Source: Sthenelais limicola (Eukaryota; Annelida; Polychaeta; Phyllodocida; Sigalionidae). From it: a DNA stretch of 64,000 bases. The stretch lies in the NCBI GenBank assembly GCA_942159475.1, contig OW804100.1:12460646-12524645 (forward strand). Reading direction: 5' to 3'. The position numbers were made by a program, and so were the translations under genes. How positions within the stretch are numbered: the stretch's first letter is position 1; each line of letters begins with the position of its first letter. A model generated the notes under the pieces. It did not search any database. It was not told the origin of the DNA and saw only the letters and a list, made by a program, of their open reading frames with translations. This document shows, in pieces, positions 50,321 to 62,204 of this stretch.

Positions 50321-52195
50321 TAAATTAATACATAATAATATTCAACAATATAAGGTTCCAGATGTCCTTATATCAATGCTTTCACTATCTAACATCCACC
50401 CTCTTTCAAAGAGAGGGAAGGCAAATTATTTCAGCAGAGTGCGAACGAATTTAATTACTATCCCTTTTCTCTTTATCTTCTTCAACATTCATACTTCCTG
50501 CTTTTCGCGACCCAGATATCTTTCCAGTTGGATCGAATTAGTAAAGGAACTTTTAGATATAACATAGTGGGGGAAAGTGTCATCAAATCTTGTTTAATTA
50601 TCACTCTATTCGTTTAGTATAAATGAATTGATCGCACGCTCATATTAAGGAAGCATTGGCTGTTGTTATGATCAGTAATGCCCTCTTGGAGAGCACACCG
50701 GTTCTAGCTATTTCCTTTATTTCACCGTATGACATGTAGCATGTCCCGTGTTCCCTCTGTCTCCATCTTTGTCTGTCCTTCTGTCTGTCTCCCTCTCCTC
50801 CATGTACCTCATGTACCCTCAGAACTGCCCCATGGTTATCTTATTCCATGTCTCCTTCCCGTTCCATTTCTCCTTTCACTCACCTTCTTTTTCCTAATCC
50901 CCTAATTCATCCTCCTCTCTATTGGTATCTTTCTCTTCTTCTACCCCTTCCCCCTCTCCTCCTCTCTATCTCCCTCTATCTCTCCTGTCTCCCCCCTCAC
51001 TCTCTCTTCTCTATTCATCCCCTCTGTCACACACACTATATTAGTCTAATCTCCCACTCGTTTTTAACCGTAGCCCCTCCTTCACCTATGATAACATCCG
51101 TCCGGCCACACCCTCCTAAGCCAAATCCATACTTTCTATCTATTTTGATTAGATATCCCTGTCGGAGAAGTCTTCTATTATATCCTATAAGTCCTAAGTA
51201 TGACTGGCTTACGGGACACGCCCATTCATTGAACCAAAAAGAAAAAAGGAAATGCTACAGATCCACCTATTTGCCAAGAAGATCAGAAGGACCACCAGAT
51301 CTCTCCAACTCTTAAACAATGGCCAAAGTCTCTGAGGGAGCTACCACAAATTCAAAGCAGAGATTCCTACGCTGTTAGGTTTGAAAGCTGAGAAGTCTTT
51401 TATGGTAGTTCCTTCTTAGTTGTTCATGGAAGCAGCCGGCAAAATATGTACAATCAGTTAATCGAATTTCTTTAAACTATTTGATAGTTGAATATTTTGA
51501 GTGACCGAGCCCGGAATGTTACTAGGCAACGACTCAAATCTCCCCAATTGGGCACATATCCTGAAAATAGAAGATTAGTTGTCCGTCGGCCTGGCCAATA
51601 TTGATATTGAAAAGATGAACGTACCAAATTTTAAAGTAGAACTTGTTTGAAATTACGCCTTTTATAGCCTAATAGCGATTTGAGTAATGAGATAATATAA
51701 TAAATGGGTGATAATTAATAATATAAATATAATGAGGTTACACAATGTAACGTAATGTTACATAACACTTTATCTATAAGCGTCTTCCTTCCGAGCCTCT
51801 TCTCAAAATAAGGATGGATGGACAACATATATAAGGTGTACGATATATTTATCATGTCAATTGAGGCAGGGATATATCAGAGATGGAGCATACTTTGTCA
51901 TAGACGTAGTCCGATAGTGCCCATCTATATATTATATAATTGCATTGTGACAGGGCAGTCAAGAGGCTTTAATGAAAACTCCCCAGACCCTTGGTCTGAT
52001 CCCATGTGGATTGAATAAATGTTTCTCAAGTCAAATCAACTTAACCCTTTAACTACAGCTTGCAGATGCCATCAACCAGGGTTCCCCACTTTGTCCTACC
52101 CCGGCCATAATCACTGGTGTACTTCAGTCGAAATAGCTGGGCATCCGTGTGAAGATGGGGCCTACTCAGGGAAAAGGGGGCTTGTGTCAAGTTAA

Positions 52196-52393
52196 GGGTG
52201 GTCTCCACTGGCTGCGGTAAGCTCTGCGGTAAGCCTTGCGATGGTGCTGTGTTGGTGAGGAGTGGCGAGTTCCTACCTACATCGTTCACTGACCATGTAG
52301 GCAAGGACCTCGTCATTCCTCACCACCTACATAACCAGCACAAACCATCGCAAGGCTTACCGCAGAGCTTACCGCAGCCAGTGGAGACAACCC
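52196..52393. mobile_element. About 198-bp TIR element with repeated motif in its arms
   Basis: The left arm TCTCCACTGGCTGCGGTAAG continues CTCTGCGGTAAGCCTTGCGA, and the right arm at 52342-52390 is its near-exact complement. TGCGGTAAGC occurs twice in each arm. The left flank contains TTAA; the right does not. It is inside the 23-kb intron. Confidence 0.8.
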
Positions 52394-55300
52394 TATATGG
52401 TTCCTCACTGTTTTTTTCTCCTAGGATGGCTATTTGGCCAGAAGGCCACCGCAGAAATATTTCATATATTCTAAATGTATCATCGCAATTTTTTAAAATA
52501 AAATCATATTATTCCATTTCCCCATACCGATATTTTCTCTACTTTAATTGATTTTCTATTGTTGTACTTTCCAATTATACATCTTCTGGTTATTTGATCC
52601 TAATGGAGGGGGTTCAGCCATGGCCTATTATCACCTCAGTACAGAATGGGTGTGTCGCGGTATATATATATAAGGGCTCTTCCATATGTGTATTTTATAA
52701 CAGAACAACGCAGTATAGTGAAAGTTTTGATGTTAGCTCTACGTACTGCCCTGCAACCTAATCCTAACCTGGAAGTTGTTCAGATATCAATAGGTAGTTT
52801 ACAATTACCACATATGTTCTTAAATCAGGCAGAATTTTAAAAGGTTTTAAAAATTAAATGTTCACCTGTTACCTCTCGTGCATCTAGTCATAAAAGGATT
52901 TGCCTATAGATCGTGTCCAATGATATGGCACTGCCAATATTTTGTGTGGTTGTTATTATTATAAGGGTGGATGCCTGGTATCCTTTTATTTCTATCCCTT
53001 ACTGCGATGTGTGCTGTTATCAAAAGAGCAACATAACAGCAGTTTTGGATCAGGTGGATCGAGATGGAATTGAGGGTGGGTTAAATGAGATGAAAATGAT
53101 AAGATCAATTTGAATAGAAGATACTATTCTTTTGTAGTGTATTTGAAGTGAATGTTACTTTGGACCGACTCAAGTATTCACATATATAATGATAATAATG
53201 AATATTATTTCATTTGCTCCTCAGACTAGACTAGTGAAATACATCAATACTGTTGCAATGTGATTGTCATGGGATACGTTCCATAACAGCAAAGACGGAA
53301 TGCATATTACAATGTACCAGTAACAGAGCCTGGCCTCACGTTTGTTCATAAAGTTGTTTCTTGGTAACTCTTGTCTTCGGGCCTTATATGTTACACCCGA
53401 CCTCTCGGTCTCAGCTGCTAGTCTCAACTTCCACATCAACCTCGCAGTGTTTATGTTTACAATTGTTGACGCATAGACTTCATCCTCCCAACAGATTAAT
53501 TCCCAATAATGCCTTTTAGGACTTTTTAATAAGAATTTCTAACTTCAGAATGGTGACACAACTGGAATTAGACAGGTGTCCACAAGTATTTCTTTTACAA
53601 TGAATGAGTCTTATAGCCGAATGAACGAACAGTGACATGAAATAAGGGATAATTTGTCATGATATAGTTTGCATAGATTGATTACCTGTTCATCCTATAG
53701 AAGCGTATCCCTCCATCCCGCTTGTTGGTTATAATTGGTATGAGTGATTATATGACATTAGTTTGTGTCATTCCCCTTTTTTATGGGTTGTAGGGAGATT
53801 AATTTATGGATAAACAATTTATGAAACAACATGGCGCTTTAAGCTGCAGTTAACAGCGAGTGTGGTGGTTTTCTAAAAGCTATGAAGATGTACTTAATCA
53901 ACTGGAAGCAATATAGCCTCATTGACGTTAGTACAGTTTTTAGTTCCTCAAGGCATATTGTCTGGAATAAGTGATAAAAATATTTGTTCAATTTGTTATA
54001 AGAAGAAGGGAATTGGTAGGTTGTGATGTAGGATTAGATGGACTAACATGGACGGATACGCATTAGATGAAATAGTAATTAATCCAGGGGAACTATATGA
54101 CACAACAGAAGATTGTATCGTCAGGTAAAAGTCCAGGAGGGAATGAAAATCTCTCTAGTTGGAGATATAACCCCCGCATTATCACCATTCTGATGTATGT
54201 ATGTATATCAATCCATCAAGCAAGCAGTGTTGTGGAAAACCTGGCATAGGTCAGAAGTGCATTCCCTAATCTGATGGAATTATTGTATTGAATTGAATTA
54301 TAGCAAAGATATATACGTGTTTCTTTTAGTATGTGGGATTTAGTATGGAGAGTACCACTAGGTGTCAATCTATCATAATTAATATAGTTTATATAATGTT
54401 AATGGAATATTGACAATGCATCCCCTTAAACCCCCAGCCCTCATCTGCCCTCGTTCTATATGAACTATATATCACTACCATGCATTAAGGTACTGTGACG
54501 GTCACTATTTTGTGAATATTAAGTCCACGGGAAGCATATAGTTCAGGGTCCGCCCAACACGCGAAATACATGATTAACCAATATATTAGCTCTATCAATC
54601 ATCTATCGATCAATCAATCAATATAAGGCAAGAGGGGAAAGGTAGAGGAGGGATGGCATCGGGTGATTAGCCAGACCCCACTTTCATCTGCCATGCTGTA
54701 ATACCAGCATATTACTCACTTATGTGTATACATGTAGATAGCTATGGTTCTAAAATAACGGGTTGTTTATCTCATATACCTGCCTAAACAAAGAAGCAGG
54801 GAATTGTCGGGGGGGGGGGGGGGGATCGGTTTCTTTACGACCCTTTTAACACTATACTTTCGTATATATTTGGTCATATCGGGGCGAGAGAGGGAACATG
54901 TGAACGGGATGCGATACCCTATACCCGTTGCACTTGTTAGACTTGATAATTCTTGGACATTATGCTTAGAAGCGCAACCTGCAGTTAAAAACTCACCGTG
55001 TACTTTCACAAACTCGTCCAGAGCTCTCTGCCCTTATTTTTCTGTTTGTTCATATAACATTTCTTGCCATGATTATTATAATTAACCGGGAACAGAAAAC
55101 ACCACCTTGTTAATTTACATACGAATATGTAATATTCTTAGAATTCTTAACTGCGCACATAGTTCAAAATGTGTGGTTGTTTTCACGTAAATATAGCTTT
55201 TTTTAATTAATTGTATCGACGTTTTTCAATTAATTGTATTGTAACGAAATGGGTCGAATCAGAATAATTAGCCAGGACTTTTGAATATGCAGAAATACTT

Positions 55301-55591
55301 CCGGCTGGAAGAGAAGTCGAAGAAAACACAAGCGAAACGAAACGAATTGTTTTGGGAAGATCATCCCGATCTGTGTCCTGACCAGCAAGACTTTTGTGGC
55401 AAAAATAATTGAAACTTCTGCCAACATTCTACACTATTATATTGTTTTTTTTATGCAGGCTTTTTGTGTATTCATGTAGGCCTATTCTCTCTCTTTCTCC
55501 CTCTGTTCTCCAGGTCCTCTTTCTATTCTCACGTTCCCGTTCTCTTCCTTCTCATGTCTGTTCCATTCTTTACACCTTATGTATCTTGTCT

Positions 55592-55720
55592 CCTTCTTGA
55601 ATTGAATTGAATTGAATTGAGAAATACTTTTATTTAACATAAAACAGTTACACGAGTATGTAGAGGGTATAATATGTATGTCCAGGTTTGCCAACTCCCA
55701 GTTCTTCCTACAGTTACCCT
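55592..55720 (-). mobile_element. LINE-like 3' end with (AATTC)n tail, minus strand
   Basis: Five TTGAA-type pentamers at 55597-55620 are followed on the + strand by GAAATACTTTTATTTAA, which is the reverse complement of an AATAAA-type 3' end. It matches the end of the element at about 43850-43872. It lies 130 bp or more upstream of the kinase C1 exon at 55847. The other boundary is not clear. Confidence 0.5.
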
Positions 55721-55846
55721 GAATCTATCTTTATGCCAGTATTCTATTGTTTGTAGTGAATACCTACATATACAGTAGGTGGACATTATTGAAAAAAACT
55801 CAATGAATTAAGAAATAATAGTGTGTTTATTATTGTGTGCTTGCAG

Positions 55847-55979
55847 CCCAATGCCGATCACCATGAGATGATGTCGGGCCAGCACAACTGGTATGCTAGC
55901 TCCCACGCGCGCCCAACTTACTGCAATGTCTGCCGTGAAACGCTATCTGGGGTCACCTCCCATGGCCTCTCTTGTGAAG
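55847..55979 (+). CDS. Diacylglycerol kinase delta/eta-like, exon encoding most of C1 domain 1
   Basis: The exon begins after TTGCAG (55841-55846) and ends at the donor GTAAGA that begins at 55980. It is 133 nt long, entering in phase 0 and leaving after one base of the next codon. It encodes a short linker ([12 protein letters not shown]) and then the first zinc ligands of C1 domain 1. The His of HNWY is followed by exactly 12 residues, then CNVC, then 13 residues to Cys of LSCE. The split codon completes as Val with the next exon. C1 fingers of diacylglycerol kinases bind lipid or protein partners and support activity; not all bind phorbol ester. Linker length and sequence join directly to the PH-domain exon, so no intervening exon is required inside the 23-kb intron. 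Confidence 0.95.
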
Positions 55980-56011
55980 GTAAGATCCATCCTCCTTGTA
56001 TAATAGTCACT

Positions 56012-56200
56012 GGACCCGTTGTCTCACGGCGAGGCAGTTATCTGGCAGATGGACAAACGGCCTGACAATTAGCTTCATCTACTCGTGATGGCATGCATGC
56101 AGCTGACGGCCGACAGTCAGCTACCTTTCATGGACTGGCCTGATTGTCCGCCGTTTCTCCTCCGACTGCTCCCCTCCGTCGAGATGATTAGTGGACCATG
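56012..56200. mobile_element. Diverged relative of the 62205-62405 element
   Basis: Shared blocks in the same order are CTGGCAGATGGACAAACGGC and CCGTTTCTCCTCCGACTGCT, then AGTGGACCATGG. The ends are worn. It starts about 33 bp after the end of the C1 exon at 55979. Confidence 0.5.
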
Positions 56201-56763
56201 GCATCTTATACTTTTGATTGATTTTTTTCTACATATTTTTATTTCGATAAACAATTCTACATAAGCAGTACGTTTCAAGTATCGAAATTGGAACATGCAA
56301 AAACAATATCAGAATATTTAAGTAACCACCGAAGAGAAGAGAGAATTACAATTGAATTACAATTACAATATGATTGATGGTGCAATGTCTTTGATTTAAC
56401 AAGCGATTGGTTATGCAATGATCTCTTTATAAAAAAATCACGAAGATGTATATATCATTTTCGTTATGTAAGTTTTATTTATCATTTAATGATATAAAAG
56501 TTAGCTTAAATTAAAGAACTGCATTTTCATGGTGATTACTATTTAAGACATGACAATGTGAGTTATGTGGTTATGGCGTAACTCATCCAAGCATATTGCT
56601 CTTGCGTCTCTTGCGGCTTAGATCTGTCGCCTTGGATCGCAGAGGACCAACTGCCGCAACAGCATGTGTTGCAACCCCAACTCACCGCAAAGATATCTCA
56701 ACCTGAGCTGCTATTGTCACAGAACACACCTTCCCGGCTTTCATGCAGCTCGCAACACTTAAA

Positions 56764-56950
56764 CCCTGCCCACACACAACCGATTTGCCTCCCGATTGTC
56801 CCCCGATTTGGGTCTCCCGATGAATCCTAGGGTTTCATTTCTAGTCCTGGTTGATGTTATTTCAAAAACATAAAACAGGATTTGAAATGAAATCATTGGA
56901 TTCATCGGGAGACCCACATCGGGGGGCAAATCGGCTATGTGTGTGCAGGG
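56764..56950. mobile_element. 187-bp fold-back TIR element, copy 2
   Basis: It is homologous along its length to 32791-32988: CCCTGCCCACACACAACCGA at the left, GATGAATCCTAGGGTTTC in the middle and GTGTGCAGGG at the right. Small deletions shorten the right arm. It ends 87 bp upstream of the kinase exon at 57038. Confidence 0.8.
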
Positions 56951-57037
56951 TCTTACGGTGCAGTGGAGCTGCGCCTTGGGCGATTTGTCACGGGCATTAC
57001 TATTATTATTATCTTGTTGTTCTTTCCCCTCTTCCAG

Positions 57038-57144
57038 TATGCAAATTCAAAGCCCATAAACGCTGCGCTGTGAAAGCGACCAACAACTGCAAATGGACGA
57101 CCTTGGCTTCTATAGCCAAGGACATTATAGAGGAGGAGGATGGG
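57038..57144 (+). CDS. Diacylglycerol kinase delta/eta-like, exon completing C1 domain 1
   Basis: This 107-nt exon follows CTTCCAG and ends before GTGAGT. Its first two bases complete the split Val codon. It reads CKFKAHKRC, then seven residues to the final Cys of NNCKW, then a linker [16 protein letters not shown]. Together with the previous exon this gives a perfect H-x12-C-x2-C-x13-C-x2-C-x4-H-x2-C-x7-C finger, so all eight zinc ligands are present. The acidic linker after the finger is also typical of the delta/eta group. The preceding intron is about 1.06 kb and contains a 187-bp TIR element ending 87 bp upstream of the exon. Confidence 0.95.
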
Positions 57145-57559
57145 GTGAGTAACCCACTATTCATTGTGCTGACCTAAGCAATATTTGACCGTTAACTACC
57201 AACTGTTTCCATAAGAGAAGTGTCCTGTAATTAGGCATTGATAGGAAAATATACTGTAACAACAGCTCATTAGATAATATGTTGGCGACTCAGAACTAAT
57301 TAATATTTATTTCATAACATTCATGGTTAAGACGATATGTAATCATTTCTCAAAGGTTAATGATTTTACGGGTGGTATAACTTCCTTATCCCAGTAATAG
57401 CTGTTGTCAAACCATACCCTGATTAAAGAACAGAATTCAAGAGAAAAGTCAAAATTAATCATCTCTCATTATGCAAGTTTCCTTACGAAATCGCCTAATC
57501 AATGAATGGAGTTTAATATGAGCAACAGAGCAGTTTCTTCTCTATTATTCTCTTACATC

Positions 57560-57886
57560 TGGAGTGTCTCTATAAATACGATAGGACAAGAATCGGGCCC
57601 TGATCTTGATATACCCTTGATCTCGCCTCGGGCAATCAACAACCAGGACCCTCTCCCTGTCCTCAAACCTTTGACCATTAATCCTATATTGAAACTTACC
57701 TTTGTTCTTATAACAAATTGAACAAGCATTGTTGTCATACGGTAACAGCCGGAAGAAATGGTACCATCGCTGTACCATAGTGGCATGTTGACCCTTTTGT
57801 CATACTCTCATTCACACTCACTTATACTCATATGTACTCGTTGAAATGACAAATAAAAAACAACTTATCTTATCTTATCTTATACG
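57560..57886 (+). mobile_element. Probable LINE 3' end with (TTATC)n tail, abutting a kinase exon
   Basis: This stretch ends AATGACAAATAAAAAACAAC followed by three TTATC units at about 57871-57885, six bases before the AG acceptor of the exon at 57893. The left limit is uncertain. The tail resembles that at 3975-3991. The segment is in sense orientation with the kinase gene. Confidence 0.45.
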
Positions 57887-57892
57887 TTACAG

Positions 57893-58021
57893 ACGATATC
57901 GATGCCCCATCAGTGGTTGGAGGGGAACCTACCGGTGAGTGCCAAATGCATAGTCTGTGATAAAACGTGTGGAAGCGTGCTCCGCCTGCAAGACTGGCGC
58001 TGCCTCTGGTGCAAGGCCATG
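57893..58021 (+). CDS. Diacylglycerol kinase delta/eta-like, exon encoding most of C1 domain 2
   Basis: This 129-nt exon (43 codons, phase 0 at both ends) follows a TTACAG acceptor and is followed by GTAAGA at 58022. It encodes [19 protein letters not shown] and then the rest of the second C1 domain up to WCKAM. The His of PHQW is followed by 12 residues, then CIVC, 14 residues, then CLWC. The motif [11 protein letters not shown] is characteristic of the type II kinases. The acceptor's pyrimidine tract is formed by the (TTATC)n tail of a LINE-like 3' end that lies immediately upstream. Confidence 0.95.
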
Positions 58022-58549
58022 GTAAGACTTTATCTTTTATTGTGTATTATTAAACAAGAAATATGATAATACTCTGATACTTCACCCCTATAGTCTGTCT
58101 CAAGTCAAGATGACAAAAGATGTTTCTTAGATTAGTGGGATATGAAAGTTTTTTTGTTTTTTTTAAAGATTTTTATTGCATACAATTTCGTCGACAGGCC
58201 CCGATATTCTCATGCGATACAAATAAATATTCAAAAAGTATCAATATTGTTGTACAGAAACTATAGGTTTCGCATGATAATCTTAGTAAATAAGTACGTT
58301 TTTAACATTAATCATCCAGATTTTTAAGGAAAATGAGCCCATCAGATACTCTCTTCGAGCTCAATAACCCAATACAATATAGTATCAATCTATGTACAAA
58401 CTTTGTACAAAAGTTGATAGAGTTATATTTGCATTCTATTACATATCTGACTGGCACCAGTAGTATATGAATAAAGGTCATTTGTGCGGGTTTTTCACTA
58501 CTACTGGCACCCTCACACCGTATTTATGTTATGTTTGTTATAATTTCAG

Positions 58550-58729
58550 ATTCATTCCCATTGTAAAGCGTCGTATACCAAGAAGTGTCCTTTAGGCCAG
58601 TGCCGAGTTTCTATTCTCCCTCCAACTGCTATTAATAACCTCGATTCTGATGGATTCTGGGAAGCTACCAAACCTCCGGGTACAAGTCCCCTCCTCGTCT
58701 TCATTAACTCTAAGAGTGGTGATAACCAG
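58550..58729 (+). CDS. Diacylglycerol kinase delta/eta-like, exon: end of C1 domain 2 and start of catalytic domain
   Basis: This 180-nt exon (60 codons, phase 0 at both ends) follows TTTCAG and ends before GTAAGA at 58730. It begins IHSHC, giving the last His and Cys ligands, and reaches the final Cys in KKCPLG, which completes a perfect second C1 finger (x14 spacing in the middle). After a linker with [14 protein letters not shown] it enters the catalytic domain at [15 protein letters not shown]. The INSKSGDNQ strand-loop is the nucleotide-binding start of the diacylglycerol kinase fold and matches delta/eta enzymes closely. The GGDG signature that follows in the family has not been reached by the end of the window. 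Confidence 0.95.
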
Positions 58730-58785
58730 GTAAGATAAGAACAATAACTCCATTTGACTAGACTTTATTGGACAGGATTGTGTGG

Positions 58786-58925
58786 GGAGGGGTGGCGCAG
58801 TGCTCTAAGGTGCAGTATTTGGGAGCAGAGAGACATGAGTGTTGTGGGTTCGAACCCCACTGTGGGCACTATTTCTACTCCACCCCAGTGATCGGTTCCT
58901 CCCAAGACAGCCGAGGGGATGGCTT
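58786..58925 (+). mobile_element. tRNA-derived SINE head
   Basis: An A-box TGGCGCAGTGCTCTAAGG (58793) and B-box GGTTCGAACCCC (58848) are in the right order, about 55 bp apart as in a long-variable-arm tRNA. The T-stem GTGGG/CCCAC pairs, but no acceptor stem forms, so this is not a functional tRNA. It begins 57 bp after a kinase exon. The 3' limit is not clear. Confidence 0.6.
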
Positions 58926-58989
58926 TCTGTGTCACTACGCTTGATAAAGAGCCATTGCTAACAGTTAAAAAGAGTAGGGTATCTCACCT

Positions 58990-59440
58990 GTTAGCGTGTT
59001 TTCTCTCAGCAATAGATTGTAGTATACTACCCCAGGCTGCTTGTAAGCAATTGTTATACATCAGACTGATCCTCATCTATTACAAAACTCCTTGAGATTA
59101 GCATTGTGCTGCAAAGCTTATAATGTAAATCCCCAAAATAATGTTTTGTCAATATGTATCTGTCAATGCCTTAGCCGATGCTCTGCCAGGTCCTCGGGTA
59201 GTATACTACCATCTACTGCTGTATGTTGACTTATCAGACTGTATCAAGCTAATAGGTACTTACTGGACTGTCAACAGCACCTGAGAAAAGGAGTAGTATT
59301 CAGCAGCTCCTGAGAAAGGGAGTAGTATACTACCACATGTTGTATGATATTTCTATAGGTTATTACAACTGGCCTTTCTCATACTCCTGTGGTAGTATTC
59401 TACCATCTATTACTGTATGCTGCTTTACTTGACCCGGAGT
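58990..59440. repeat. Cluster of GTAGTATACTAC palindromes
   Basis: GTAGTATACTAC occurs at 59019, 59198 and 59322, with the variant GGTAGTATTCTACC at about 59391. The same palindrome is at 49557 and a partial one at 48022. Shared words around them (CTCAGCAATAG, CATCTA[C/T]TACTG) suggest a degenerate dispersed repeat and not independent sites. Confidence 0.55.
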
Positions 59441-59905
59441 ATTCTGGTCCACATCTAATTTGCATCCAGGTCCTGGATTACTATGCAGACTGTCTGACTG
59501 ATATTCCACCAGACTGATCTGGGCCTCTGTGTCTGAGTTATTGTATGGCTGTGTACTATAGCCGTATCACAGTCGTCTGTAGTTCTTAGAATTACAATTA
59601 CACTTAATGTCCCCAATGCAGAATATTTTGGAGCATAAATCGTTTATTTTCTCTAGTCATACAGAAAATAAACTGTATCTATAGGTTAGCGCAAGTAGAA
59701 AGGTGCTGTGGTAATTCTTTTGAAAATGGTTTCCCAGATGTCATAACACAATCTTCATTCGTGTCTTTGCGTCTGCGGCCTGACACACCTTTTAGTTTCT
59801 CTATTATATAAATATTCTGGGAATCCATTTTTTTTAATTGCGTCGATGTGACTGATTTGCCTTAATTGGTATAATCTGCGCTTGTTAATATATATATTTA
59901 TATAT

Positions 59906-60130
59906 GGGTGAAATCGCCTGAAAATGTACAATTCAGCTTCACCAATCTTCTCTAGTACCCACATTCAAAACAAAAATGAGATTCAAAATATATACTTAAA
60001 AACATAACCGAACTATGAATCAACGCGAATATACTCAAATATACCTTGAATTTATTATTTCTTTCAGCTTAACTTTGCAGAATTTACTAAATGATTTGAG
60101 CTAACGATTGTACATTTTCTAACGACCTGA
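59906..60130 (-). mobile_element. GGGTSA-family TIR element, diverged copy 3
   Basis: GGGTGAAATCGCCTGAAAAT starts a copy in the orientation of 13129-13363, with the same order of blocks: TTCACCAATC, ACCCACATTC, AAAACAAAAATGAG, then a GTACATTTTCT end near 60120. It is clearly more diverged and lies in the kinase intron between 58729 and 62952. Confidence 0.65.
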
Positions 60131-62204
60131 TATACGTAATATTCACTGAGTTGGTTAACATCTGAATTGATACTCACTCCACCTTTCATGAGAATCGTGC
60201 GAGTAATTGTAGTACCTGGATGGCCTGGATGTACTGAGAAGCGTGATTACCCATCTTGTCAACATATCCTTTGTCTCACTGTACTCCTAAGGCCAATGTC
60301 TAGTGGAAACATGAAATTTCATTTTTCCTGACGTGTTTCTAGTCATAAAAATAATCCAGGGTGAGTGACCCTGCTTGTTTTTAAGGTATGGCACCTTAAA
60401 CTGAGCTATATCAAACACAATGAGTAAGAGCCACCAAGAGAGGGCCTGCATCTCAAGTTTTGAGCAGATTATATTGAAATATTTCGTATTTGTGATAGGA
60501 ATATTTTGAGAACCTTTTAGTTGTGACAGTTCCAGGAACTGTCCATTTTCCTTCGTTTAACCAGGGAGAAATACTCTTACTCTAAGTGTATACTTCCCTG
60601 CTTAAACATGTAATGGTTTTAACTGTTAGTTATCATTTGAGTATCTTTAAAAGAAAAATATTCTATTCTAATAATCTCTCCTAAACCGTTCAAATGTATC
60701 AACAAAAACGCAAAAATTGTTGCAAAAACTACCGCAACATAACCGCAATGCTAAAGCAAGTGTTAGAGTTTAGGCATATCAGTGAAAACAGTGCATAAAT
60801 TGATTTACCAATTATCTCATTGCATACTTCTCATCTTTCTCACCCACAGAATGTAAGGCTATTATGTAATCCACTATTGAGGTAATATCTATGACTAGCA
60901 GTTCCACTCCTGACAACCCTAGATTACATAAGTAATGACAGAAATATGAACTTCTAATGAAAAAATCTACTCTAACTTTAAAAGGTTTTTTAAAGATCTA
61001 TTGTATCAAATTTGAAATGTGTGTCAAGCCACCATGCTATACAAATAGTCCAAGATTCGTACCCCAAAGATGTTTATGAAAATAATATAATAATAATATA
61101 AATTAAATATAATATGAATATCACTAGAAGTGGTATTAGGACTAGTACTTCTATCTAGCAATATGTTTTGAACACAAGCAAAACCTACGATAAAATTCTT
61201 TCAAGTTAAACGATAAATTATTTCTGATCTCTTTCATTGGTGGCCTGACCGTTATGTACATATGTGTTGGACCTACCTTATTAAAAGGAGGAAAACACAT
61301 TCAGTATATCTATTAAGATGAACAATAAATTAGGATAAATAAATATTAGTATAGTAATCCTGGGTTGTCCTGTTTACAACTGTTCTCCTTCACTGATTGT
61401 TTGATATCTGAGGTGAATCTTTAACTTTCCATCTCTAAACAAGATTATCCGGGTTCTCCACCAGCAACTTGACTATTTGCGATCAATTGAGAACAATTTG
61501 CGATCAATTGAGAAGCTTTGCGATCGTGGGAAGAATGATTCACGATCATCTTTTAAGCTTTTGCCACCACACTTTTAATTTACTGACCGCTGTTTTGCCC
61601 TCACCAAAAGGAAAGGTGATAATGCGAACATGTTTGTTTTTGTGATCTATTTGGAGATTTGGTGCAAACATATCCTTCTGGCTTTTGCAAGATGTAGACT
61701 ATGGGTTTTAGGTGTCTTATGCCACCTATGCCATAGATCTTTCCTATTTTACAGTTGGCGAAGGATTACGTGAATGTTCTTGGAATTCCTTGCCGTTCAT
61801 ACCCACTCTCATTAGAGATCTTATCAAATTTGATTAAATATCTTAATATTTTACTGAACTAATACAAATTAATAGAAAGACGCCAGTGGAGCACCTTGTA
61901 TGTCGGGAGAAGGCTAACTTAGGGGTTAAGGGAATCCTCATTTTCCCCCAGGAAATTACATTATACATTTATAACGTTATTAGATATTTGAACTTGGTTT
62001 ATGGGTTTTCTCCATCTAGATTAAGAATATAAATATTAACCCCATTTTCTTTTACAATAATCTTCCTTGTACATTTTGTAGCATAGTGTATTTCTCTAAC
62101 ACTGTTTCTCATGTGGAGCTCTGTATACGTCTCTATTTCAAGATTTCGAATATAGCACACTTATATTGGTCTGAAGCACATAAACATTTTAAAATTACTT
62201 CTTT
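60131..62204. other. Intronic sequence, no exon recognised
   Basis: AT-rich part of the 4.2-kb kinase intron 58730-62951. A GCGATCAATTGAGAA word is repeated near 61480-61520. No other structure was noticed. Confidence 0.5.

Larger units (their letters stand above)
45900..52195. other. Intronic sequence, no gene recognised
   Basis: Part of the 23-kb kinase intron. It contains microsatellites, one (TAGAA)n repeat copy, GTAGTATACTAC at 49557, a 29-bp direct repeat TTTTGCCATTTGCTATT at about 49910 and 49938, and a pyrimidine-rich stretch at 50740-51020. Confidence 0.5.
32766..55846 (+). other. 23-kb intron of the diacylglycerol kinase gene
   Basis: The intron is bounded by donor GTGAGT and acceptor TGTGCTTGCAG. 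The protein reads directly across the junction from the PH domain to the C1 linker, so no missing coding exon is implied, though an alternative exon cannot be excluded. It carries TIR elements near its 5' end, a truncated LINE, a perfect hairpin, a 53-bp minisatellite, polypyrimidine and polypurine tracts, and several LINE 3' tails. Its size suggests room for regulatory elements, but none could be assigned a function. Confidence 0.85.

Noticed and set aside
51120..51330. Possible coding segment ending KEKRKCYRSTYLPRRSE
   Set aside because: It looked basic and exon-like, but it follows a pyrimidine-rich tract, has no convincing splice sites and no recognisable family.
56851..57177. Single 108-residue gene
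   Set aside because: The frame is the 57038-57144 kinase exon extended through a TIR element and intron on one side and past its donor on the other.
58786..58870. Functional tRNA gene
   Set aside because: A and B boxes are present but no acceptor stem or clear anticodon arm forms; a SINE fits better.
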